In this document: in pieces, positions 1 to 8,028 of the stretch | Layout: each line of letters opens with the position of its first letter | Position numbering within the stretch: the stretch's first letter is position 1 | Source of the DNA: Eutrophosalina sp902522775 | Lineage (GTDB): Bacteria > Bacteroidota > Bacteroidia > Flavobacteriales > Flavobacteriaceae | Direction of reading: 5' to 3' | DNA: 10,209 nucleotides | Assembly: GCA_902522775.1 (NCBI GenBank) | Contig: CABYWQ010000013.1 | Span: forward strand, 1 to 10,209 | Position numbers and translations under genes: made by a program | The notes under the pieces: model-generated | What the model saw: the letters and a program-made list of their open reading frames with translations, nothing else | Databases searched by the model: none | What the model was told of the DNA's origin: nothing

Positions 1-801
1 AAATATTCTATTTATAATAAAACAAAACCAAATGCAAATAATTTTAAATGGCATTATCATCCTGAAATTGAATTAGTCTACATTGATAGAGGAAGTGGTA
101 TAAAAGGAGTTGGAAATCATATTTCAAATTATTATGATGGTGATTTAATTTTAGTAGGATCAAATCTTCATCACATGGCCTTTACTGAAAACTTTTCTGA
201 TAATAAAACTGAGGTAGTCATACAGTTTAAACCAGATTTTTTGGGAAACTCATTAAGTTTAACACCAGAATTAAATAAAATTCATCAACTTTTTATTAAA
301 GCTAAAAGTGGTTTAAGCTTTTCTGATACAATTAAAAACGACGTTGGGGAAACTATTCTAGGCCTACAATACGAGACATATTTCCAAAGTTTTCTAACAT
401 TAATTTCCGTTTTAAACAAACTAGCTAATTCAGAAATGATTCATTTAAATAATTCTAACCTTGAGGACATAAATGAAAACAATCAATTAAAAAGATTATT
501 TAATTTTGTTAAATATAATTTCAAGGAAGAGATAAATTTAAAACAAGCTTCTGAGAAAGTATCAATGACTATACCAGCATTTTGCCGATATTTTAAAAGA
601 AATACAGGAAAAACATTCATAAGATATGTTAATGAGTACAGAGTGAAACATGCATCAAAATTATTAATGCAGACGGACAATGATGTAAAATCTATTTGCT
701 ATGAAAGTGGTTTTAATAATTTTTCAAACTTTATAAGATTTTTCAAAAAATATAATAATTTAAGCCCAAAAAAATTCCGTGAAAAAATGCTTCAAAAATA
801 A
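1..801 (+). CDS. AraC-family transcriptional regulator, N-terminal cupin plus C-terminal double HTH (5' partial)
   Basis: A DNA-binding regulator whose effector and targets cannot be told from the sequence. The frame is open from base 1 to the TAA at 799-801 (266 residues visible), so the gene starts left of the window. The first ATG in frame, at 175, is not the start: it would remove the N-terminal sensor domain. Residues 17-58 look like the AraC-type cupin: WHYHPEIEL (W17, H18, H20, E24), a DGD turn (46-48) and HH (57-58). Residues about 178-203 form the first helix-turn-helix (INLKQASEKVSM...). Residues about 228-260 form the second, with the family signature ICYESGFNNFSNFIRFFKKY followed by LSPKKFR. 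Full-length relatives have about 280-300 residues, so probably 15-30 are missing. The 3' end overlaps the convergent folC by 10 bp. Family assignment is firm; function is unknown. Confidence 0.88.
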   Translation, partial: KYSIYNKTKPNANNFKWHYHPEIELVYIDRGSGIKGVGNHISNYYDGDLILVGSNLHHMAFTENFSDNKTEVVIQFKPDFLGNSLSLTPELNKIHQLFIKAKSGLSFSDTIKNDVGETILGLQYETYFQSFLTLISVLNKLANSEMIHLNNSNLEDINENNQLKRLFNFVKYNFKEEINLKQASEKVSMTIPAFCRYFKRNTGKTFIRYVNEYRVKHASKLLMQTDNDVKSICYESGFNNFSNFIRFFKKYNNLSPKKFREKMLQK

Positions 802-2027
802 AACTTATTTTTTTCATGAATTTTTAATATTTCGGAAACAATAAAACTGCTTCCTGAAATAAAAATTATATGATCTAAATTACATTCTTTAAGAGCTTCT
901 TTATATGCAATAGTAGAAGACTTAAAAATTTTAAATTTAAGGTTGTTTTTATTTGCTTTAAACTTAATTTTTTCTACTGGCATGAATCTATCTATTTTCG
1001 GCTCACAGAAATAATAAAAAAAATTTTTAGGAAGAATATCAATAATTTTTAACTGATCAATTTTATTTAATGTTCCAAATATCATTTTAATTTTTTTTTT
1101 GGTTCTTTCCAATTGACTAACCACTTCTTTAAAAGCATCATAATTGTGAGCAGAATCAACGATAATCAAGGGCTTATCTTTAATAATCTGCCATCTTCCG
1201 ATAAAATTTGTAATAGATTTAAAGTTGTTCACTGCAGATAATATTTTATGATTATCTATTTTGATTTCATCGATCAGCCCTACAATTTTTTTTGCTGCTT
1301 CAATATTATATAATTGATAATCAGCTTGATTAAATTGATTTTTTATATTAGCTCTAATTGAATCAGTAAAAATTATTGGAGAACTAAATTTTGTTGAAAT
1401 ATCTTTGAATAATTTTTTAAGCTCTTTTCTCTTTTCACCAACAACAATAGGTGTTTTATATTTTATTATTCCGGCTTTCTCTAAAGCAATTTTTTTTAGT
1501 GTATTTCCTAAAAATTTTTTGTGATCAAAACCAATATTAGTTATACACGATATAATTGGATCACATATGTTGGTTGCATCTAACCGACCACCTAAACCTA
1601 CTTCAATTACGGCATAATTAACTTTTTTTTTTTTGAAATAACAAAGAGACATAATAAATGAAATTTCAAAAAAAGAAATTTTATTTTTTATTATAAATGA
1701 TCTATACTTTGAAATAAATATTTTTATGAATTTTTTTTCGATATACTCACCATTAATCTTAATTCTTTCCCTAAAATCTATTAAATGTGGAGAGGAAAAA
1801 ATTCCAATTCTTTTTCCATGTTTTTGAAGTATTGCTGAAGTAATATGGCTAGTCGAACCTTTGCCATTAGTTCCTCCTACATGGATTATCTTTAGATCGT
1901 TTTGAGGATTTCCAACATAACTACAAAACTTGTAAACTGGCTCTAACTTTAAATCGTAGTTATCATAATTACGATTAAATGATAAAGGTATTTTAAATAA
2001 CCAATCAATTGCTTGATTATAAGTCAT
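792..2027 (-). CDS. folC: Bifunctional dihydrofolate synthase / folylpolyglutamate synthase FolC
   Basis: A cytoplasmic Mur-ligase-type enzyme that uses ATP to add L-glutamate to dihydropteroate (making dihydrofolate) and then to tetrahydrofolates. Its 411 residues are normal for the family. Visible motifs: P-loop GGTNGKGST (51-59); FSSPHL (78-83); GLGGRLDATN (144-153); TNIGFDH (163-169); EKAGIIK (183-189), whose Lys184 matches the lysine carbamylated in this family; GRWQ (277-280); DSAHN (291-295) of the C-terminal domain; and a closing SGSSFIVSEIL. The ATG at 2025-2027 overlaps the nhaD stop as TAATG, which suggests translational coupling. Dual activity is inferred from the usual single folC of Bacteroidota, not from a residue seen here. 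The protein is rich in Lys, Ile and Phe. The gene carries coding-strand A-tracts of 12 (1623-1634) and 10 (1091-1100) bases. The 3' end overlaps the araC-type gene. Confidence 0.95.
   Translation of the reverse strand: MTYNQAIDWLFKIPLSFNRNYDNYDLKLEPVYKFCSYVGNPQNDLKIIHVGGTNGKGSTSHITSAILQKHGKRIGIFSSPHLIDFRERIKINGEYIEKKFIKIFISKYRSFIIKNKISFFEISFIMSLCYFKKKKVNYAVIEVGLGGRLDATNICDPIISCITNIGFDHKKFLGNTLKKIALEKAGIIKYKTPIVVGEKRKELKKLFKDISTKFSSPIIFTDSIRANIKNQFNQADYQLYNIEAAKKIVGLIDEIKIDNHKILSAVNNFKSITNFIGRWQIIKDKPLIIVDSAHNYDAFKEVVSQLERTKKKIKMIFGTLNKIDQLKIIDILPKNFFYYFCEPKIDRFMPVEKIKFKANKNNLKFKIFKSSTIAYKEALKECNLDHIIFISGSSFIVSEILKIHEKNKFYF
828..861. repeat. Imperfect inverted repeat inside the 3' end of folC
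   Basis: TATTTC (828-833) plus GGAA (834-837) can pair with TTCC (851-854) plus GAAATA (856-861). This gives a 10-bp stem with one bulged T (855) and a 13-base loop. It lies within the last codons of folC and about 27 bp past the stop of the + strand regulator. Neither strand has a T-tract right after the stem, so it is not a canonical intrinsic terminator. It could still mark the 3' end of one of the converging transcripts, or be chance. Confidence 0.35.
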
Positions 2028-3361
2028 TATAATACGAAATCTCTAAGCAATATAAATGTTATAAAACCAGCTAAATAGCCAATAAAAGCCAAGAATGCTA
2101 TTTTCTTAAGATACCACATAAAATCAATCTTTTCCATTCCCATTGCAACGACGCCAGCGGCTGAACCAATAATAACCATGCTACCACCAGTTCCTGCAGC
2201 ATAAGCAATTCCATGCCACAGTGGATTATCCATAGATTCACCAAACATACCCATTGATGCAGCAACTAGTGGAACATTATCGATTGCAGCTGAAAGAAAT
2301 CCTAAAACAAATACTACAATATCAAGTCCTTCAAACAATATCCAATCAACATTCTCAAATGTTGTTACCAACCATTGTCCTACTCCAAATACGATTCCTA
2401 GAGCTTCTAACGCGCCAACTGCCATGAGAATTCCTAAAAAAAATAGAATACTAGGCATTTCAATTTTTGTTAATGCATGATGAATGGGGCTATGATGAGT
2501 TGAATTGACACCAGATATCTTTAATAAACTATTATTATAGAATTCAGCAATAGTAGCAACTAATGCAAGGGAAAGCATCATTCCAACATAAGGAGGTAAA
2601 CCTGTAAAAATTTTAAATACTGGTACAAATACAATTGAGGATAAACCAATTATCAAAATTTTAAAACCGTAAGGATTTTCACTTTCAATTTTCTCTGGTG
2701 GTGTTATTTCACCTTTAAAAATATTGTACTTAGATGCAACATATGTTGGAATAATCATACATACCAATGATGGGATAATTAAATATTTTATCAAGGCACC
2801 TATGGATACTTTTTCTCCAATCCACAACATAGTTGTTGTAATATCACCAATTGGTGACCATGCCCCTCCAGCATTGGCTGCAACGATTATCATACCCGCA
2901 TACCACAGCTTTAAATTTTTGTCAGTAATTAATTTTTGAAGAATAGTAATTAAAACGATTGTTGCCGTAAGATTGTCAATAATAGCTGATAAAATAAATG
3001 CAAGAAAACATATAATCCATAAAATTTTAACCTTGTTTTTTGTTTTTATTAATCTTTTAATTGTTGCAAATCCATTAAAAAAATCAACGGTTTCAACAAT
3101 AGTCATAGCACCAATCAAAAAAACTAAAATTTCAGCAGTGTGACCTAAAAAATAATTTAAGACGTATTTTAATTTATCCGGCATTAATACTTTATTTTTT
3201 GTATCGATCTCAAAAACAGTCAAATCAAAATATGAGATTAAACCCCACATTATAGCCATCATAATTAGTGCTGGGATTAATTTGTCAATTTTAAGCGAGT
3301 GTTCAAAAGCTATACCTAGGTAACCTAGAACAAAAACAGTAATAATTATTACTTCAATCAT
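2027..3361 (-). CDS. nhaD: Na+/H+ antiporter NhaD
   Basis: An inner-membrane antiporter of the NhaD family (ion transporter superfamily, related to ArsB/CitM). It is expected to expel Na+ (or Li+) in exchange for H+, which suits a marine cell. The 444 residues are mostly hydrophobic, with about a dozen membrane segments. The two-fold internal repeat of the superfamily is visible: SAIIDNLTAT (125-134) in the first half and SAAIDNVPLVA (357-367) in the second, each with the conserved Asp-Asn pair (D129/N130 and D361/N362). Each is followed by a Gly-rich segment, AGGAWSPIGDITTTMLW (164-180) and GTGGSMVIIGSAAG (390-403). The N-terminus (YLGIAFEHSLKIDK) also fits the family. No Shine-Dalgarno sequence precedes the ATG at 3359-3361. 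It is the first gene of an operon with folC and is divergent from gltB. Ion specificity is inferred from family. Confidence 0.93.
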   Translation of the reverse strand: MIEVIIITVFVLGYLGIAFEHSLKIDKLIPALIMMAIMWGLISYFDLTVFEIDTKNKVLMPDKLKYVLNYFLGHTAEILVFLIGAMTIVETVDFFNGFATIKRLIKTKNKVKILWIICFLAFILSAIIDNLTATIVLITILQKLITDKNLKLWYAGMIIVAANAGGAWSPIGDITTTMLWIGEKVSIGALIKYLIIPSLVCMIIPTYVASKYNIFKGEITPPEKIESENPYGFKILIIGLSSIVFVPVFKIFTGLPPYVGMMLSLALVATIAEFYNNSLLKISGVNSTHHSPIHHALTKIEMPSILFFLGILMAVGALEALGIVFGVGQWLVTTFENVDWILFEGLDIVVFVLGFLSAAIDNVPLVAASMGMFGESMDNPLWHGIAYAAGTGGSMVIIGSAAGVVAMGMEKIDFMWYLKKIAFLAFIGYLAGFITFILLRDFVL

Positions 3362-3523
3362 ATATCAAATATTTAAATTTTATACCAAATTATTTAAAAT
3401 AAATAAAAAACAATGCCAAATATTGAAAAGTTAATATTAATTATACATAAATTGAAAGTATTGTACAGTATTTGCTTACATAAGAATATAAAATTGTTAA
3501 TTTGTGGATTCCACTAAAAACTA
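3362..3523. promoter_or_regulatory. Divergent nhaD-gltB intergenic control region
   Basis: This 162-bp stretch is the only substantial non-coding DNA in the window and must hold the promoters of both operons unless they lie inside genes. It is strongly AT-rich. On the + strand, TTTG (3471-3474) followed 22 bp later by TTAATTTG (3497-3504) resembles the Bacteroidota promoter (TTTG, then TAnnTTTG), with one mismatch and a slightly long spacer. Two dyads could be operators: the perfect palindrome TTAATATTAA (3431-3440) and the near-perfect TATTGTACAGTA (3459-3470), where one base per half-site fails to match. On the - strand, CATTG (3415-3411) and TAATTTG (3392-3386) form only a weak promoter match for nhaD. 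In such AT-rich DNA these matches could be chance. The region's role is secure; the individual elements are not. Confidence 0.5.
3471..3504 (+). promoter_or_regulatory. Candidate Bacteroidota-type promoter of gltBD
   Basis: TTTG at 3471-3474 would be the -33 element and TTAATTTG at 3497-3504 the -7 element (consensus TAnnTTTG, second base differs). The spacer is 22 bp, against the usual 19-21. If real, transcription would start near 3510, leaving a very short leader of about 14 bases before the gltB ATG at 3524, with no room for a riboswitch. The consensus is established for Bacteroides and Flavobacterium; its use here is inference. Confidence 0.25.
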
Positions 3524-6500
3524 ATGGCTTTTAAAAAACAAGGATTATACAACCCAATTTATGAGCACGATAACTGTGGGGCTGGTTTCATATGTAGCCT
3601 TACAGGAAAAAAAACCAATAAAATTATACACAATGCACTCAATATTCTAACATGTTTAGAACATAGAGGAGCTGTTAGTTCTGATGGTAGAACAGGAGAC
3701 GGAGCTGGAATCTTGATAGAAATTCCACATGAATATTTTTCTAACGAATGCAATTTTAATATACCTGAACCTCAAGATTATGCAGTCGGTATGCTTTTTC
3801 TACCACAAAAATCTAATCAATTGAAACAATGTATTGAAGAATTTGAAAAACAAATTTCAATACAAAGATTAAATATTATTGGATGGAGAGATGTTCCAAT
3901 TAATTCTAAAGTTGTAGGTGACATAGCCTCCAAATCTCAACCAATAATTAAACAAGTTTTCATTGCTAAAGAAAACTGTGAACAAAGTGAAGAGGAATTT
4001 AATTTAAAATTATATTTAGCTAGGAAAATATCAGAAAATCTCATTTATAAAGGTCCTCTTTCTCAGAAAAATTATTTTTATTTTTCAAGCCTACACACTC
4101 GAACAATTATATATAAAGGCTTACTTATTCCCGAAGATATTGAAAGGTTTTATCTTGATTTAAAAAACCCTCTTCTAGTTACTAGATTGGCTTTGGTTCA
4201 TCAGCGTTTTTCAACAAATACATTCCCAACTTGGGACTTGGCTCAACCCTTCAGATATATGTGTCACAATGGTGAAATTAATACATTGAAAGGCAATGTT
4301 AGTAGAATGATAGCTAGGGAGGAACTCATAAAATCAGACTTTATTGATGATGAATATCTTAATAAGATTTTTCCAATTATTTTGGATGGAAAATCTGACT
4401 CAGCGTCGATGGATATGGTTGTTGAGTTATTATTGATGACTGGGAGATCTTTACCTGAAGTAATGATGATGTTGGTTCCAGAGGCCTGGGAAAATCATAA
4501 ATCAATGAAGGACTCAAAAAAAGCATTTTATGAATTCAATGGTTGTATTATGGAGCCGTGGGATGGACCCGCATCGATACCTTTTACCGACGGAAAATTC
4601 ATTGGTGCTCTCTTAGATAGAAATGGCTTAAGACCTTCAAGATATTCAGTTACAAAAGATGGCTATGTAATAATGTCTTCAGAAACTGGCGTGGTAGACA
4701 TAAAACCTGAAAATATCCAACATCATGGGCGTTTAGAACCTGGTAAAATGTTTCTTGTTAATATGGATGCTGGAAGAATTGTTAATGATGATGAAATTAA
4801 AGAAGAAATAGTTGGTAAGTATCCTTATCAAAAATGGTTAAAGGGAAATATTTTGCCATTAAGTAAAATCCCATACACTGGAAATAGAACACCAAGTGAA
4901 AAAATTAGCTTTGAAAAAAGATTAAAGGTTTTTGGATATACGAAGGAAGACTTGAATACATTAATTGTTCCAATGTGTGTTAAAGGAAAGGAGTCTATTG
5001 GTTCAATGGGCACGGATACACCCCTTGCAGTTCTTTCAAAAAGACCTCAGCTTTTATACAATTATTTTAAACAGCTATTTGCTCAGGTAACAAATCCTCC
5101 CTTAGACGGTATTAGAGAAGAAATTGTAACTGATACTAGTCTTACTGTTGGAAGTGACTATAATATTTTTGACATTGTACCACATCATGCAAAAAAGTTA
5201 AAAATCAATAATCCTATTATTTCAAATGAGGACCTTGATAAAATTAAATACATAAAGCATAAAGATTTCAGAGCAGCGTCTGTTAAAGCTATATACAAAT
5301 TATCCAAAGGTCACAATGGACTTGAAGAAGCTTTAGAGAAAATGGTTTCAAAAGTTGAATCAAAGGTTGATTCAGGTCATAATATAATAATAATAAGTGA
5401 TAGGAACGTCAATCAAAAATTTGCTCCAATTCCTATTCTAATAGCTTGTTCTTATATTCATCATTCGATGATTAAATTAAATAAAAGATCAAAATTTGGA
5501 ATTGTAATTGAGTCTGCTGAACCTAGAGAACCTCACCATTTTTCTATGCTATTTGGATACGGTGCTAGTGCAATTAATCCATATTTAGTTAATGAAATAA
5601 TTGCTTATAAATGTGAAGTTGGAGTACTTGAAAATTTGGAAAATGCTATCAACAATTACAATAATGCTATAGCAAAAGGTATACTAAAAGTAATGAATAA
5701 AATAGGTATTTCAACCTTGCACTCATATAGAGGAGCTCAAATATTTGAAGCTTTAGGGCTGAGACAAAAATTCGTAAATAAGTATTTTAACAATACCTCT
5801 TCTAGAATTGAAGGTGTTGGTTTATATGTTATTGAAAAAGAAATCTCAGGCAGATTAAAAAAAGCTTTTGATTCTGAAAACAAGTTGAATGCAATTGAAT
5901 TTGGAGGAGATTATAAATGGAGAAGAAATGGAGAAGCACACATGTTAAACCCTCTTACTATTTCCAAACTTCAACAATCGGTAAGACAAGAAAGTTATTC
6001 CACCTATAAAATATATTCTGATACTATAAATAAACAAAGTGAACAATTCATGACCCTTAGAGGTTTAATGAAATTCTCTGAGTTTGATCCAATATCAATT
6101 GATGAAGTAGAACCTTGGACAGAAATCGTTAAAAGGTTCAAAACAGGTGCGATGTCATTTGGTTCACTAAGTAAGGAAGCTCACGAAAATCTTGCTATTG
6201 CTATGAATAGAATTGGTGGAAAAAGTAATTCGGGTGAAGGCGGTGAGGATCCTGCAAGATTCAAAAAAGATAAAAATGGAGACTCAAAAAAGAGTTCAAT
6301 TAAGCAAGTAGCGTCTGGCAGGTTTGGTGTAAGCTCTCATTATTTAACTAATTCAACTGAGATTCAAATTAAAATGGCTCAAGGTGCAAAACCAGGTGAG
6401 GGAGGTCAACTCCCTGGTCCAAAGGTGAGCCCAATGATAGCTAAAGTTAGAAATTCTACACCATATGTTGGTCTTATTTCACCACCACCTCATCATGATA

Positions 6501-8026
6501 TCTACTCTATTGAAGATCTAGCTCAATTAATTTATGATTTAAAGAATGCTAATAGATCTGCTAGGATAAATGTTAAACTTGTCTCCGAAGTTGGAGTTGG
6601 TACCATTGCAGCAGGAGTTGCTAAAGCTAAAGCTGACGTTATATTGATTTCTGGATTTGATGGAGGAACGGGTGCTTCACCTCTTACATCTTTAAAACAT
6701 TGTGGTTTACCATGGGAACTTGGAATTGCTGAAGCTCAACAAACTCTTGTAATGAATAATTTAAGAGGTCGAGTTGTCATAGAATGTGATGGTCAACTTA
6801 AAACTGGTAGAGATGTTGCAATTGCATGTCTTTTAGGTGCAGAAGAATTTGGTTTCTCCACTGCTCCATTAGTTGCTTCTGGCTGTATAATGATGAGGGC
6901 ATGTCATTTAAATACATGTCCAGTAGGGATTGCAACAACTGACCCTGAGCTAAGAAAAAATTTTAAAGGAAAACCCGAACACGTTATAAACTATATGTAT
7001 TTTGTAGCCCAAGAATTAAGAGAAATAATGGCAAATTTAGGTTTTAGAACAATTGATGAAATGGTTGGTAAGAGCGAAAAACTAGATACTAAAAATGCTC
7101 TAAATTACTATAAAATTAAAGGCATTGATCTTTCAAAAATATTATATAAGCCTACAACTGATTCAAATACACCAATAAGAAATACTGAAAAGCAAAATCA
7201 CAATCTTGAAAATGTTTTAGACTTTAAAATACTAAAAAAAGCAAAATTAGCTATTGATAAAAAAATTAAAATGTCGTTAGATTTTAAGATCAAAAATACT
7301 GATAGAACTGTTGGAGCGATTCTCAGCAATGAAATCTCTAAAAAATATGGTGCCAATGCCTTACCAAAAGACACCTTAGAACTTAAATTTAGTGGATCAG
7401 CTGGACAAAGCTTTGGTGCATTTTCTGTAAAAGGATTAAAAATGATTATTGATGGAAATACCAATGATTATTTTGGTAAAGGACTTTCAGGTGCAACAAT
7501 TATAGTTAGAAAACCAAAAGAAGCCACATTTAAATCGAATGAGAACGTTATAACTGGAAATGTTAGTCTTTATGGAGCTACATCAGGTGAAGCCTATATT
7601 AATGGTATAGCCGGGGAGAGATTTTGTGTTAGGAATTCTGGTGCTACTGCAGTTGTTGAGGGTGTTGGTGATCATGGATGTGAATATATGACAGGTGGTT
7701 ATGCTGTTATTCTCGGTAGAATTGGAAGAAATTTTGCAGCTGGTATGAGTGGTGGTATTGCATATATTTACTCTAAATCAAAACACTTTGATAATAGAAA
7801 TTTTAATATGGAAAGTATTGAATTAGAAAAACCTGAAAATCAGGATTTAGATTTTATTAAATCATTAGTTGAAAATCATTTTTCTCTTACATCAAGTAAA
7901 ATCGCTGAAGATATTATATCTAACTGGGAAATGAATAAAAATAAATTTATAAAAGTTATGCCTACTGAATATAAAGCTGCTCTAGAGAAAATGGCAAATG
8001 ATAAAATTGTCTCAATTATAAAATAG
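3524..8026 (+). CDS. gltB: Glutamate synthase large (alpha) subunit
   Basis: Catalytic subunit of glutamate synthase (GOGAT): it hydrolyses glutamine, channels the ammonia to 2-oxoglutarate and reduces the product to glutamate with electrons from GltD. At 1500 residues it is full length. Residues 1-17 are a short propeptide; Cys18 (in EHDNCGAGF) is the expected N-terminal nucleophile of the glutaminase after cleavage. The glutaminase domain (18 to about 430) shows HQRFSTNTFPTW (226-237) and HNGEINTLKGN (248-258). The central domain (about 470-800) has ESIGSMGTD (490-498) and FAQVTNPPLDGIRE (from 519). The FMN/2-oxoglutarate barrel (about 820-1190) has GAMSFGS (875-881), GEGGED (904-909) and the 3Fe-4S cysteines C1121, C1127 and C1132. 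The C-terminal GXGXG beta-helix (about 1255-1440) includes GSAGQSFGAF from 1291. All key residues are present. No Shine-Dalgarno sequence precedes the ATG. gltD follows after 2 bp. Confidence 0.98.
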   Translation: MAFKKQGLYNPIYEHDNCGAGFICSLTGKKTNKIIHNALNILTCLEHRGAVSSDGRTGDGAGILIEIPHEYFSNECNFNIPEPQDYAVGMLFLPQKSNQLKQCIEEFEKQISIQRLNIIGWRDVPINSKVVGDIASKSQPIIKQVFIAKENCEQSEEEFNLKLYLARKISENLIYKGPLSQKNYFYFSSLHTRTIIYKGLLIPEDIERFYLDLKNPLLVTRLALVHQRFSTNTFPTWDLAQPFRYMCHNGEINTLKGNVSRMIAREELIKSDFIDDEYLNKIFPIILDGKSDSASMDMVVELLLMTGRSLPEVMMMLVPEAWENHKSMKDSKKAFYEFNGCIMEPWDGPASIPFTDGKFIGALLDRNGLRPSRYSVTKDGYVIMSSETGVVDIKPENIQHHGRLEPGKMFLVNMDAGRIVNDDEIKEEIVGKYPYQKWLKGNILPLSKIPYTGNRTPSEKISFEKRLKVFGYTKEDLNTLIVPMCVKGKESIGSMGTDTPLAVLSKRPQLLYNYFKQLFAQVTNPPLDGIREEIVTDTSLTVGSDYNIFDIVPHHAKKLKINNPIISNEDLDKIKYIKHKDFRAASVKAIYKLSKGHNGLEEALEKMVSKVESKVDSGHNIIIISDRNVNQKFAPIPILIACSYIHHSMIKLNKRSKFGIVIESAEPREPHHFSMLFGYGASAINPYLVNEIIAYKCEVGVLENLENAINNYNNAIAKGILKVMNKIGISTLHSYRGAQIFEALGLRQKFVNKYFNNTSSRIEGVGLYVIEKEISGRLKKAFDSENKLNAIEFGGDYKWRRNGEAHMLNPLTISKLQQSVRQESYSTYKIYSDTINKQSEQFMTLRGLMKFSEFDPISIDEVEPWTEIVKRFKTGAMSFGSLSKEAHENLAIAMNRIGGKSNSGEGGEDPARFKKDKNGDSKKSSIKQVASGRFGVSSHYLTNSTEIQIKMAQGAKPGEGGQLPGPKVSPMIAKVRNSTPYVGLISPPPHHDIYSIEDLAQLIYDLKNANRSARINVKLVSEVGVGTIAAGVAKAKADVILISGFDGGTGASPLTSLKHCGLPWELGIAEAQQTLVMNNLRGRVVIECDGQLKTGRDVAIACLLGAEEFGFSTAPLVASGCIMMRACHLNTCPVGIATTDPELRKNFKGKPEHVINYMYFVAQELREIMANLGFRTIDEMVGKSEKLDTKNALNYYKIKGIDLSKILYKPTTDSNTPIRNTEKQNHNLENVLDFKILKKAKLAIDKKIKMSLDFKIKNTDRTVGAILSNEISKKYGANALPKDTLELKFSGSAGQSFGAFSVKGLKMIIDGNTNDYFGKGLSGATIIVRKPKEATFKSNENVITGNVSLYGATSGEAYINGIAGERFCVRNSGATAVVEGVGDHGCEYMTGGYAVILGRIGRNFAAGMSGGIAYIYSKSKHFDNRNFNMESIELEKPENQDLDFIKSLVENHFSLTSSKIAEDIISNWEMNKNKFIKVMPTEYKAALEKMANDKIVSIIK

Positions 8027-8028
8027 TT

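Noticed and set aside
2724..2939. Open frame on + inside nhaD, and similar frames opposite gltB and gltD (3559-3753, 4828-5013, 7198-7464, 8541-8765)
   Set aside because: All lie antisense to well-conserved genes, show no recognisable domain and have no start context; they are shadow frames.
3362..3523. Riboswitch or small RNA upstream of gltB
   Set aside because: The region is short, very AT-rich and has no stable GC-containing stem or recognisable aptamer motif.
5351..5374. Tandem 12-base near-repeat in gltB (KVES then KVDS, from residue 610)
   Set aside because: Two copies with two mismatches in an AT-rich gene; in frame and too short to suggest a repeat element.
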